Below the pieces are notes generated by a model. It saw only the letters and a list, made by a program, of their open reading frames with translations. It was not told the origin of the DNA and did no database searches. Position numbers and translations under genes: made by a program. This document shows, in pieces, positions 14,778 through 21,874 of a DNA stretch of 21,874 nucleotides (position 1 is the stretch's first letter; each line of letters opens with the position of its first letter). This stretch comes from Candidatus Accumulibacter vicinus. Its GTDB lineage: Bacteria; Pseudomonadota; Gammaproteobacteria; Burkholderiales; Rhodocyclaceae. Where the stretch lies: the NCBI GenBank assembly GCA_002425405.1, contig DIME01000162.1, positions 1 to 21,874 of the forward strand, read 5' to 3'.

Positions 14778-15851
14778 ATGCGTTCATTGCATATCATCGG
14801 CAGTCGGGAACTGGGCGGCGCAGAAAGCTTTTACTCCCGATTTGTCCCTGCGTTGTCAAATTTCGAAGGGCAGGAGGTCGTTGCCGTAACGCGCCCCGGT
14901 GCAATGGTGGCGCAGACCTTGCCGTCCGATTTGACATGTCAGGGCGTACCCATGCGAAGTGGATGGGACCTTGCATCCGTCGTCTCGATTCGGCGGCTGA
15001 TTCATCGTCTTCGGCCGGATATCGTCCAAACCTACATGGGGCGGGCGACGCGGCTGACACGCATTCCACGCAGTGCGTCGGCTGTTCACGTCGCTCGGCT
15101 GGGCGGCTTCTACAAGATCGATGGCTATTATCGGCATGCCGATGCCTGGGTCGGAAACAGCAAGGCCCTGTGCGACTATCTGATCAGAGAAGGGCTGCCT
15201 GCTCAGCGCGTCTATCGTATTGGAAACTTCGTCGAGCCACCTGCGCCCACGCCGGCCAGCCTCATCGGCGCATTGCGCAAACAGTATGAAATTCCTGCCG
15301 ATGCCATCGTGCTCTTCTCGCTCGGACGCCTGATTCCCAAGAAGGGCTTCTCGGACCTCCTTGAGGCGTTTGCAGCGTTGCCGACTCATATCGGCGGACG
15401 TCCCCTTTTTCTCGTGATTGCCGGGGATGGACCCCTATGCACGAAGCTGGCAAGCCAAACGGCGGCGCTAAGTATCGAGCACAGAACACGATGGCTCGGC
15501 TGGCAGATGCAGACGACGCCGATTTTTCATCTGGCCGATATCTTCATCTGCCCGTCACGCGATGAGCCGCTGGGCAATGTCATTCTCGAGGCCTGGGCAC
15601 ATCGACTGCCGGTTGTGTCCACCGACACGGTAGGCGCTCGCGAGTTGATTCAGGCGGAAGACAATGGGCTCGTTGTTGCAACGGGTCGGCCCGACGAACT
15701 TGCAGGATGTCTGCGGTCATTGCTCACGGCGGGGCCGACTGCCTGGCATCGGCTTGCCGAGCGGGGCGCCCATACCGTGCGAGCCCATCATTCCAGGGCT
15801 GCCGTCGTTGGTTGCTATGTGGCGATGTATGAGGGGTTGGTGCGTCGATAG
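14778..15851 (+). CDS. Glycosyltransferase family 4 protein
   Basis: A 357-residue GT-B fold enzyme transferring a sugar from a nucleotide donor to an unknown acceptor. The N-terminal half opens MRSLHIIGSRELGGAESFY with the GGAE motif (13-16) typical of GT4 enzymes. The C-terminal half has SLGRLIPKKGFSDLLEAF, then IAGDGP, and the E-x7-E motif DEPLGNVILEAW (Glu263 and Glu271). No membrane segment is evident. Acceptors of this group are usually polysaccharide or LPS intermediates. It is an unexpected passenger: neighbours are metal-resistance genes and no other polysaccharide gene is present. It ends 19 bp before IR copy 4, so it is the last gene of that cargo block. The Shine-Dalgarno is weak (CAGG). 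A link to metal tolerance through the cell envelope is speculation. Confidence 0.85.
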   Translation: MRSLHIIGSRELGGAESFYSRFVPALSNFEGQEVVAVTRPGAMVAQTLPSDLTCQGVPMRSGWDLASVVSIRRLIHRLRPDIVQTYMGRATRLTRIPRSASAVHVARLGGFYKIDGYYRHADAWVGNSKALCDYLIREGLPAQRVYRIGNFVEPPAPTPASLIGALRKQYEIPADAIVLFSLGRLIPKKGFSDLLEAFAALPTHIGGRPLFLVIAGDGPLCTKLASQTAALSIEHRTRWLGWQMQTTPIFHLADIFICPSRDEPLGNVILEAWAHRLPVVSTDTVGARELIQAEDNGLVVATGRPDELAGCLRSLLTAGPTAWHRLAERGAHTVRAHHSRAAVVGCYVAMYEGLVRR

Positions 15852-15870
15852 CGAATCGGGTGCAGTAGTC

Positions 15871-15907
15871 GGGGTCGGCTCACGAAAGGGAAAAATCGTA
15901 CGCTAAG
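15871..15907 (+). repeat. Terminal inverted repeat copy 4 (internal left end)
   Basis: This 37-bp IR begins GGGGTCGGCTCACGAAAGGG and ends AAAATCGTACGCTAAG. It is closest to copy 1 at 8-45 (shared GCTCACGAAA). With the right IR it bounds a compact 4.8-kb transposon. Its left flank is TAGTC. Confidence 0.88.
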
Positions 15908-15941
15908 CCGGTCGTAGCGGCCCTAAATTTGCCACGCTCGA

Positions 15942-16925
15942 CTACGAGGAGGTTTGCGAAGCAACAGGATCAATATCGCCGAGTCGCGCGATGAAGCGGA
16001 CATAGGCTAACTCGCTGAGCAGCTCGATAAGAGTTTGCGTAACGACGATGGCAGGCAATACGGGTATGGCCCCAGGCACAGCGAGAGCAAGCGGCAACAC
16101 GACAAGGGAATTTCGAGTGCCTGCGCTGAAAGCGATGGCTCGGCCGGCGGGGGCATCAAGGCGGAACAGCCGGCTGATGCTCCATCCGATCAGGGGGGCG
16201 ATCACAGCAAAGGCGATATAGAAGGGAATCACACCCAAGGCCGCATCGGTCGCGGAGCCGAGGCGCGGCACCACGGCCGCGACGACGACGAATAGGACAA
16301 GGGCGGTCGCTGGTACCGGCAATAGACCAAGTGCCGCTGAGGTCTTTTCACCGGCCAGGCTTCGAGCCGCCCATAGTTGCACAAGCCCAGCAAGAGCGAG
16401 TGGAACCGCGATCAACCAGACGAAGGCATGAACGAACGGGCCGGGCTGCACGAGGGTTGCGGCATCGTTCCCGAGAAGCAGGCCGAGATAGACCGGCAGC
16501 AGCAGCATTTGCACAACCAGGAGCGCAGGGGTTGCCGCCAGTAGCAGCCGCGCATCGGCACGACCGAGGTGCGAGAACGTAACCACGTAGTCAATGCAAG
16601 GCGTCAGCAACACCAGCAGCACGCCAAGCCTCACCATAGGGTCCGATGGCAGGAATTGCACCAATACGGCCACCACGAGCGGCGTTACGATGAAATTGGT
16701 AATGAGCAGTGCGGCAAGGAACCGGCCGCGACTGAAGGCCCGGCCAAGGTCGGCCAGGGGCACTTGCAGGAATGTCACGAACAGCATGAGTGCAAGCGCC
16801 GGGTTGACGCCACCCTCAAGCGCTGCCGTGCCGGGTACGAGCAAAGCGACAAGCGCAGCCAACACAACGGCCGCGAAGTAAATGCCGACTTGGTGCCTCT
16901 CGAATATTTCCCGGATGTCTTGCAT
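15942..16925 (-). CDS. ACR3/SBF-family arsenic resistance permease
   Basis: A 327-residue inner-membrane protein with about ten hydrophobic helices. It belongs to the bile acid:sodium symporter / ACR3 superfamily. The helix LGVLLVLLTPCIDYVVTFSH carries the Cys (residue 110) that corresponds to the conserved Cys of arsenite permeases. SAGTRNSLVVLPLALA in the second half is the related unwound-helix motif. The family includes proteins annotated simply as arsenic resistance proteins, and As(III) or Sb(III) export is the likely activity. No arsR or arsC accompanies it. I chose the ATG at 16925 (MQDIREIFERH), which has AAGGAG 12 bp upstream. An ATG at 16961 would add 12 residues but has no clear ribosome site. 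The gene faces away from tnpR across the putative res region. Confidence 0.78.
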   Translation of the reverse strand: MQDIREIFERHQVGIYFAAVVLAALVALLVPGTAALEGGVNPALALMLFVTFLQVPLADLGRAFSRGRFLAALLITNFIVTPLVVAVLVQFLPSDPMVRLGVLLVLLTPCIDYVVTFSHLGRADARLLLAATPALLVVQMLLLPVYLGLLLGNDAATLVQPGPFVHAFVWLIAVPLALAGLVQLWAARSLAGEKTSAALGLLPVPATALVLFVVVAAVVPRLGSATDAALGVIPFYIAFAVIAPLIGWSISRLFRLDAPAGRAIAFSAGTRNSLVVLPLALAVPGAIPVLPAIVVTQTLIELLSELAYVRFIARLGDIDPVASQTSS

Positions 16926-16961
16926 GTCTGTATTTCGCTCCTTTGTGTCAATTTGAAGCAT

Positions 16962-17086
16962 ACCCTAACCTGGCGTCAGACCAGCCGACGCGAAAGCGTC
17001 AGGATAGACTTGCTTTCCGAATTGATTGACACACGCCACCAAGGGTCATAAATTTCTTCCTGACACATTGTCCTCAGGAGTACACC
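16962..17086. other. Putative res site upstream of tnpR
   Basis: In Tn21/Tn501 elements the resolution site is the roughly 120-bp segment just upstream of tnpR. This 125-bp non-coding stretch occupies that position. It holds two GCGTCAG copies (16973-16979, 16996-17002), an inverse TCCTGACA (17058-17065) and a small GACGC-GAAA-GCGTC hairpin (16987-17000). Subsite boundaries cannot be assigned by eye. Confidence 0.55.
17026..17054 (+). promoter_or_regulatory. Sigma70-type promoter of tnpR-tnpA
   Basis: TTGACA (17026-17031) and TAAATT (17049-17054) have an exact 17-bp spacer. They lie about 30 bp before the tnpR start and within the putative res region, so resolvase binding would repress it as in related elements. 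Confidence 0.65.
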
Positions 17087-17644
17087 TTGAACGGTCAGCG
17101 CATCGGCTACGTCCGCGTCAGCAGCTTCGACCAGAACCCGGAACGCCAGCTCGAGCAGGTTTCGGTGGACCGGCTGTTCACTGATAAGGCGTCGGGCAAG
17201 GACACCCAGCGTCCTGAGCTGGAACGGCTGCTCGCCTTCGTGCGCGAGGGCGACACCGTGGTGGTGCACAGCATGGACCGCCTGGCGCGCAACCTCGATG
17301 ATCTGCGCCGCCTGGTGCAAAAGCTCACCCAGCGCGGCGTGCGCATCGAATTCGTCAAGGAGAGTCTGACCTTCACCGGTGAGGACTCGCCGATGGCGAA
17401 CCTCATGCTGTCGGTGATGGGCGCGTTCGCCGAGTTCGAGCGGGCGCTCATCCGCGAGCGGCAGCGCGAAGGGATCGCGCTCGCCAAGCAGCGCGGAGCC
17501 TATCGGGGGCGCAAGAAGTCTCTGAACAGCGAAAAGATCGAGGAACTGAAACGGCGCATCGCGGCGGGCGAGCAGAAAGCCAAGCTCGCCCGCGAGTTCG
17601 GCATCAGCCGCGAAACGCTTTACCAGTACATGCGAGAAACCTGA
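17087..17644 (+). CDS. tnpR: Serine resolvase TnpR of Tn21/Tn501 type
   Basis: A 185-residue site-specific recombinase that resolves transposition cointegrates at res. The catalytic domain starts RIGYVRVSSFDQNPERQLEQ, with nucleophile Ser12 and Arg10. The second active-site arginine region is HSMDRLARNLDDL. The E-helix region FAEFERALIRERQREGI leads to a C-terminal helix-turn-helix (AKLAREFGISRETLYQYM). Length and sequence agree with Tn501/Tn21 resolvases. The start is TTG 17087, with AGGAG at 17076-17080 spaced 6 bp. The stop is two bases before the tnpA ATG, so the genes are co-transcribed. Confidence 0.93.
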   Translation: MNGQRIGYVRVSSFDQNPERQLEQVSVDRLFTDKASGKDTQRPELERLLAFVREGDTVVVHSMDRLARNLDDLRRLVQKLTQRGVRIEFVKESLTFTGEDSPMANLMLSVMGAFAEFERALIRERQREGIALAKQRGAYRGRKKSLNSEKIEELKRRIAAGEQKAKLAREFGISRETLYQYMRET

Positions 17645-17646
17645 CC

Positions 17647-20613
17647 ATGCCTCGCCGTTCGATCCTGTCCGCTGCCGAGCGCGAAAGCTTGCTGGCGTTG
17701 CCCGATACACAAGACGAACTCATCCGACACTACACCTTCAGCGAATCCGACCTGTCACTGATCCGCCAGCGGCGCGGTGAGGCCAACCGCCTGGGTGTCG
17801 CGGTGCAGTTGTGTTTGCTGCGCTTCCCCGGTCAGGGCCTGTTACCGGACGCTGAGGTGCCGAGGCCCCTGCTGCAATGGATCGAACGGCACCTGCGACT
17901 CGATCCGGCATGTTGGCCGCAATATTCCGAACGGGAGGAGACCCGGCGCGAACACCTGCTCGAACTGCGGGCGTACCTGGACATGGAGCCGTTCGGCTTG
18001 GGGCACTATCGCCAGGCTGTTCATGCCACGACCGCACTGGCCTTGCAGACCGACAAGGGCATCGTGCTGGCCGGCAGTGTCCTCGACTCCCTGCGGCACC
18101 AACACATCATCTTGCCGACACTCGATGTGATCGAGCGCGTCTGCGCCGAGGCGATCACCCGCGCCAACCGGCGCATCTACGACGCCTTGGCCGAACCGCT
18201 GTCGGACGCGCATCGCCGCCGCCTCGACGATCTGCTCAAGCGCCGCGAGAACGGCAAGGCGACCTGGCTGGCCTGGCTGCGCCAGTCACCGGCCAAGCCG
18301 AACTCGCGGCACATGCTTGAACACATCGGACGCCTCAAGGCATGGCAGGCGCTCGATCTGCCTTCCGGTATTGAGCGCCTGGTACACCAGAACCGCTTGC
18401 TGAAGATCGCTCGCGAGGGCGCCCAGATGACGCCCGCCGACCTCGCCAAGTTCGAGCCGCAGCGCCGCTACGCCACCTTGGTAGCGCTCGCCATCGAGGG
18501 CATGGCCACCGTCACCGACGAAATCATCGACCTGCACGATCGCATCCTGGGCAAGCTTTTCAACGCCGCCAAGAACAAGCATCAACAGCAGTTTCAGGCA
18601 TCCGGCAAGGCGATCAACGCCAAGGTGCGCCTGTTCGGCCGCATCGGCCGGGCGCTGATCGAGGCCAAACAGGCGGGCAGCGATCCGTTCGCCGCCATCG
18701 AGGCGGTCATGTCGTGGGACGCCTTCACGGAGAGCGTCACCGAGGCGCAGCGGCTCGCGCAGCCCGAGGACTTCGATTTCCTGCACCGCATCGGCGAGCA
18801 CCACGCCACGCTGCGCCGCTACGCGCCGGAATTCCTCGACGTGCTCAAGCTGCGAGCCGCGCCTGCCGCCAAGGATATGCTCGACGCCATCGAGGTGCTG
18901 CGCGGCATGAACCGCGACAACGCCCGCAAGGTGCCCGCCGATGCGCCGACCGACTTCATCAAGCCGCGCTGGCAGAAGCTGGTGATGACCGACACCGGCA
19001 TCGACCGGCGCTACTACGAGTTGTGCGCGCTGTCGGAGCTGAAGAACGCGCTGCGCTCCGGCGACATCTGGGTACAAGGCTCGCGCCAGTTCAAGGACTT
19101 CGAGGACTACCTGGTGCCGCCCGCGAAATTCGTCAGCCTCAAGCAGGCCAGCGAATTGCCGCTGGCCGTGGCCACCGACTGCGATCAGTACCTGCGTGAC
19201 AGGCTGACACTGTTGGAAACGCAGCTCGCCACGGTCAACCGCATCGCGCTGGCCAACGAACTGCCGGACGCCATCATCACGGAGTCGGGTCTAAAGATCA
19301 CGCCGCTCGATGCGGCCGTGCCCGACACCGCGCAGGCGCTGATCGACCAGACGGCGATGATCCTGCCGCACGTCAAGATCACCGAACTGCTCTTGGAGGT
19401 GGACCAATGGACGGGCTTTACCCGTCACTTCACCCACCTCAAGTCGGGCGATCTGGCCAAGGACAAGAACCTGCTGCTGAGCACGATCCTGGCCGACGCA
19501 ATCAACCTCGGCCTGACCAAGATGGCGGAATCCTGCCCCGGAACGACCTACGCCAAGCTGGCCTGGTTGCAAGCCTGGCACATCCGCGACGAAACCTACG
19601 GGGCGGCGCTGGCCGAGCTGGTCAACGCGCAGTTCCGTCACCCCTTCGCCGAGCATTGGGGCGACGGCACCACCTCGTCGTCAGACGGCCAGAACTTCCG
19701 CACCGGCAGCAAGGCCGAGAGTACCGGCCACATCAACCCGAAATACGGCAGCAGTCCAGGGCGGACGTTCTACACCCACATCTCCGACCAGTACGCACCG
19801 TTCCACACCAAGGTCGTCAACGTCGGTGTGCGCGACTCGACCTACGTGCTCGACGGCCTGCTGTACCACGAATCCGACCTGCGCATCGAGGAGCACTACA
19901 CTGATACGGCGGGCTTCACCGATCACGTCTTCGCGCTGATGCACCTGCTGGGCTTTCGCTTCGCGCCACGCATCCGCGACCTGGGCGACACCAAGCTCTA
20001 CATCCCGAAGGGCGATGCTGCCTTTGAGGCACTGAAGCCCATGATCGGCGGCACGCTCAACATCAAGAACGTCCGTGCCCATTGGGACGAAATCCTGCGG
20101 CTGGCCACTTCGATAAAGCAGGGTACTGTGACGGCTTCGCTGATGCTCAGGAAGCTCGGCAGCTACCCGCGCCAGAACGGCCTGGCCGTGGCCCTGCGCG
20201 AGCTGGGGCGCATCGAGCGCACGCTGTTCATTCTGGACTGGCTGCAAAGCGTCGAGCTGCGCCGCCGCGTGCATGCCGGGCTGAACAAGGGCGAAGCCCG
20301 CAACGCGCTGGCCCGCGCCGTGTTCTTCAACCGGCTGGGCGAAATCCGCGATCGCAGTTTCGAGCAGCAACGCTACCGGGCCAGCGGCCTCAACCTGGTG
20401 ACGGCGGCCATCGTGTTGTGGAACACGGTCTATCTGGAGCGGGCGGCGAACGCCCTGCGTAGCCACGGCCAAGTCATCGATGACAGCCTGTTGCAGTGCC
20501 TGTCGCCGCTGGGCTGGGAGCACATCAACCTGACCGGCGATTACCTCTGGCGCAGCAGCGCCAAGATCGGCGCGGGCAAGTTCAGGCCGCTACGACCGCT
20601 GCAACCGGCTTAG
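17647..20613 (+). CDS. tnpA: Tn3-family transposase TnpA, Tn21/Tn501 branch
   Basis: A 988-residue transposase, the length of the Tn501/Tn21 proteins, that acts on the 38-bp IRs in replicative transposition. The N-terminus MPRRSILSAAERESLLALP and C-terminus GAGKFRPLRPLQPA match the Tn501 group. Catalytic acidic residues can be placed at Asp680 (SSSDGQ), Asp753 (HYTDTAGFTD) and Glu883 (NKGEARNAL), the D-D-E set of this family. No frameshift or internal stop is seen, so it appears intact. The stop codon TAG (20611-20613) lies inside the right IR, so the IR inner end is also coding sequence. It follows tnpR by two bases. Confidence 0.96.
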   Translation: MPRRSILSAAERESLLALPDTQDELIRHYTFSESDLSLIRQRRGEANRLGVAVQLCLLRFPGQGLLPDAEVPRPLLQWIERHLRLDPACWPQYSEREETRREHLLELRAYLDMEPFGLGHYRQAVHATTALALQTDKGIVLAGSVLDSLRHQHIILPTLDVIERVCAEAITRANRRIYDALAEPLSDAHRRRLDDLLKRRENGKATWLAWLRQSPAKPNSRHMLEHIGRLKAWQALDLPSGIERLVHQNRLLKIAREGAQMTPADLAKFEPQRRYATLVALAIEGMATVTDEIIDLHDRILGKLFNAAKNKHQQQFQASGKAINAKVRLFGRIGRALIEAKQAGSDPFAAIEAVMSWDAFTESVTEAQRLAQPEDFDFLHRIGEHHATLRRYAPEFLDVLKLRAAPAAKDMLDAIEVLRGMNRDNARKVPADAPTDFIKPRWQKLVMTDTGIDRRYYELCALSELKNALRSGDIWVQGSRQFKDFEDYLVPPAKFVSLKQASELPLAVATDCDQYLRDRLTLLETQLATVNRIALANELPDAIITESGLKITPLDAAVPDTAQALIDQTAMILPHVKITELLLEVDQWTGFTRHFTHLKSGDLAKDKNLLLSTILADAINLGLTKMAESCPGTTYAKLAWLQAWHIRDETYGAALAELVNAQFRHPFAEHWGDGTTSSSDGQNFRTGSKAESTGHINPKYGSSPGRTFYTHISDQYAPFHTKVVNVGVRDSTYVLDGLLYHESDLRIEEHYTDTAGFTDHVFALMHLLGFRFAPRIRDLGDTKLYIPKGDAAFEALKPMIGGTLNIKNVRAHWDEILRLATSIKQGTVTASLMLRKLGSYPRQNGLAVALRELGRIERTLFILDWLQSVELRRRVHAGLNKGEARNALARAVFFNRLGEIRDRSFEQQRYRASGLNLVTAAIVLWNTVYLERAANALRSHGQVIDDSLLQCLSPLGWEHINLTGDYLWRSSAKIGAGKFRPLRPLQPA

Positions 20614-20646
20614 CGTACGATTTTTTCCGTTTTCTGAGGCGACCCC
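20609..20646 (-). repeat. Terminal inverted repeat copy 5 (right end)
   Basis: Read on the minus strand, this 38-bp IR begins GGGGTCGCCTCAGAAAACGG and ends AAAATCGTACGCTAAG. It is one mismatch from copy 2. It contains the tnpA stop on the plus strand and encodes the last 11 residues and stop of the truncated TrbE frame on the minus strand. Confidence 0.95.
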
Positions 20647-21874
20647 ATTTCGAAGACGGTGAAATCGGAGAACGACAAGCCATCCTCTTCGGCGTCCAGC
20701 AGGTGCCCCATGGCACCATCGACGGTGTATTGACGGATCGCGTCGCGGATCGCTTCGTCCTGGATGGTGACCGAGAACTCGGACAGGGTACGGCCACCGC
20801 TGGCGTGCAGGCTGAGGATCGCATGCCCGATCTCGTTGCGCTGCGCTGGCGTGGTGTGCAGGTCGTTCAAGGCCAGGAGGGTGTCGATCCACTCCATCGC
20901 CCAGGCGCGGTCGCCCTTCGTTTCGAGGAACTGCAGCGGGCAGAAGGCCAGGCGATCATCGTCGGCTGCCACCGTGAAGTGCAGACCACTGGCGCCTCGG
21001 GTCTGGGCGCGGATGGCGGCGGCGAGCGGGTACATCGCCATGCCCTTGTCGAAGGCGAAGATCGACATGCCAGCGTAGCGACGAAGCTGCGCGGCGAGGA
21101 TGCCGAGGTGCGTCGATTTGCCGGCACCGGTCGGGCCGAATAGGAAGGTATGGCCAAGGTCGCGCACGTGCAGGTTGAGGCGGAACGGTGTCGCGCCGTG
21201 GGTGACGCAGTGCATCAGCGCCGGCGCGAGTGGCGGGTACATCGGGCACGGAGCAGCGTTGCTGCCCGTCCAGATGGTGCTGGTCGGCAGCAGGTCGGCC
21301 AGGTTCAGGGTGTTGATCAGCGGCCGGCGGACGTTTTCCACGCCGTGGCCGGGCAGGCTGCCGAGGTAGGCATCCATGGTGTTGATGGTCTCGATGCGGG
21401 CGGCGAAGCCCAAGCGGTTGACCGCCTTTTCCACCTGGCGGGCAGACGCTTCCAGGCGGCTGCGATCCTCGTCCATGAGCACGACGACGCTGGTGTAGTA
21501 GCCTTGCGCCACCAGGCCACTATTGACTTCGGCGATCGCCGCTTCGGCGTCGGCGACCATCGACAGCGCGTCCTGATCGACCGGCCCGAGGTGGGTGTTG
21601 AAGACCTGGTCGAAGAAGCCGCGGATCTTCTGCCGCCATTTCTTGCGGAACTTGTCGAGGTGTCTTACCGCCTCGTGCGTATCCATGAAGATGAAACGCG
21701 ACGACCAGCGATATTCGCAGGCCAGCTCGCCGAGGGCGGTCAACATGCCCGGCGTCGATTCCAGCGGGAAGCCTTCGATGGCGACGACCTGGATGAACTT
21801 GCGGCCGACCTTCGGCACGACGCCGGTCCACAGTTCCTGCCCACCGATGAGCGCGTCCAGGTACATCGGGTTGC
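20610..21874 (-). pseudogene. trbE: TrbE/VirB4-type conjugation ATPase, truncated by the transposon
   Basis: The frame enters at the right window edge and is open for about 410 native codons. It resembles TrbE/VirB4, the ATPase that powers type IV secretion in mating-pair formation. The Walker A motif GPTGAGKST lies at 21111-21137, preceded by the typical RLNLHVRDLGHTFLF strand and followed by FDKGMAMYPLAAAI. Downstream, native sequence stops at ...DFTVFEM (20647). The next 11 residues (GSPQKTEKIVR) and the TAA come from the transposon IR. The C-terminal half with Walker B is missing, so the product should be inactive. The N-terminal part lies outside the window. This places the element in a conjugative plasmid or integrative conjugative element of the trb type. 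Confidence 0.85.

Larger units (their letters stand above)
8..20646 (+). mobile_element. Composite Tn21/Tn501-type transposon with metal-resistance cargo
   Basis: The outermost IR copies (8-45 and 20609-20646) are in inverted orientation and enclose about 20.6 kb that includes tnpR and tnpA. The IR sequence (inner end AAAATCGTACGCTAAG) and both transposition proteins match the Tn21/Tn501 branch of the Tn3 family. Three further left-type IRs lie inside at 65, 787 and 15871, so smaller units ending at the same right IR are possible. No 5-bp target duplication pairs the right flank (ATTTC, 20647-20651) with the flank of any left IR. The present structure is therefore probably not one clean insertion. 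The element could also extend left of the window. Confidence 0.8.
15871..20646 (+). mobile_element. Compact 4.8-kb Tn21/Tn501-type unit carrying an arsenic permease
   Basis: IR copy 4 and the right IR face each other and enclose one cargo gene, a putative res site, tnpR and tnpA, in the order seen in Tn501 (IR, cargo, res, tnpR, tnpA, IR). It is plausibly the core transposon to which the larger cargo was added on the left. The flanks (TAGTC and ATTTC) do not match, so it did not enter by itself at this site. Confidence 0.65.

Noticed and set aside
1..21874. CRISPR arrays, tRNA or rRNA genes
   Set aside because: Reading both strands, I saw no regularly spaced short repeats and no tRNA- or rRNA-like segments. 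The only multi-copy repeats are the transposon IRs and the twin operators.

Overview
The window is almost entirely one Tn3-family transposon of the Tn21/Tn501 type, loaded with heavy-metal resistance genes and sitting inside a conjugation gene. GC-rich coding, the Czc/Cad gene set and the TrbE-like host gene point to a betaproteobacterium (Rhodocyclales or Burkholderiales) carrying a conjugative plasmid or integrative element. The species cannot be fixed from this sequence.

Layout, left to right. Four copies of a 37-39 bp terminal inverted repeat (IR) lie in the same orientation at 8-45, 65-102, 787-825 and 15871-15907. One opposing copy at 20609-20646 closes the element. Between the second and third IR is a minus-strand pair: a Met-rich protein and a Cys-rich GDCCVxC-family protein. 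From the third to the fourth IR runs the large metal cargo: a CadR/PbrR-type MerR regulator; a divergent Met-rich periplasmic protein; a relic of a metal-ATPase start; an intact CadA/ZntA-type P-type ATPase; a convergent CzcRS-type two-component system; a DUF4148-like secreted protein; then czcI, czcC, czcB, a PII-like gene, czcA and a small HGG-domain periplasmic protein; and finally a family 4 glycosyltransferase. From the fourth IR to the right end is a compact unit: an ACR3/SBF-type arsenic permease, a putative res site, tnpR and tnpA.

Right of the last IR, on the minus strand, is a TrbE/VirB4-type conjugation ATPase, cut after its Walker A motif. Its reading frame runs into the IR and stops there. 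The N-terminal part lies beyond the right edge.

How it works together (inference from families). CadA moves Cd/Zn/Pb from cytoplasm to periplasm, and CzcCBA exports it across the outer membrane. CadR would control two nearly identical operator-promoters, one before the Met-rich gene and one before cadA. CzcRS senses periplasmic metal and probably acts at a CATTAC/GTAATG dyad between czcR and the czc-side genes. Small His-, Met- and Cys-rich proteins probably buffer metal. The stacked left ends suggest stepwise growth of the element, with several alternative left boundaries usable by one transposase.
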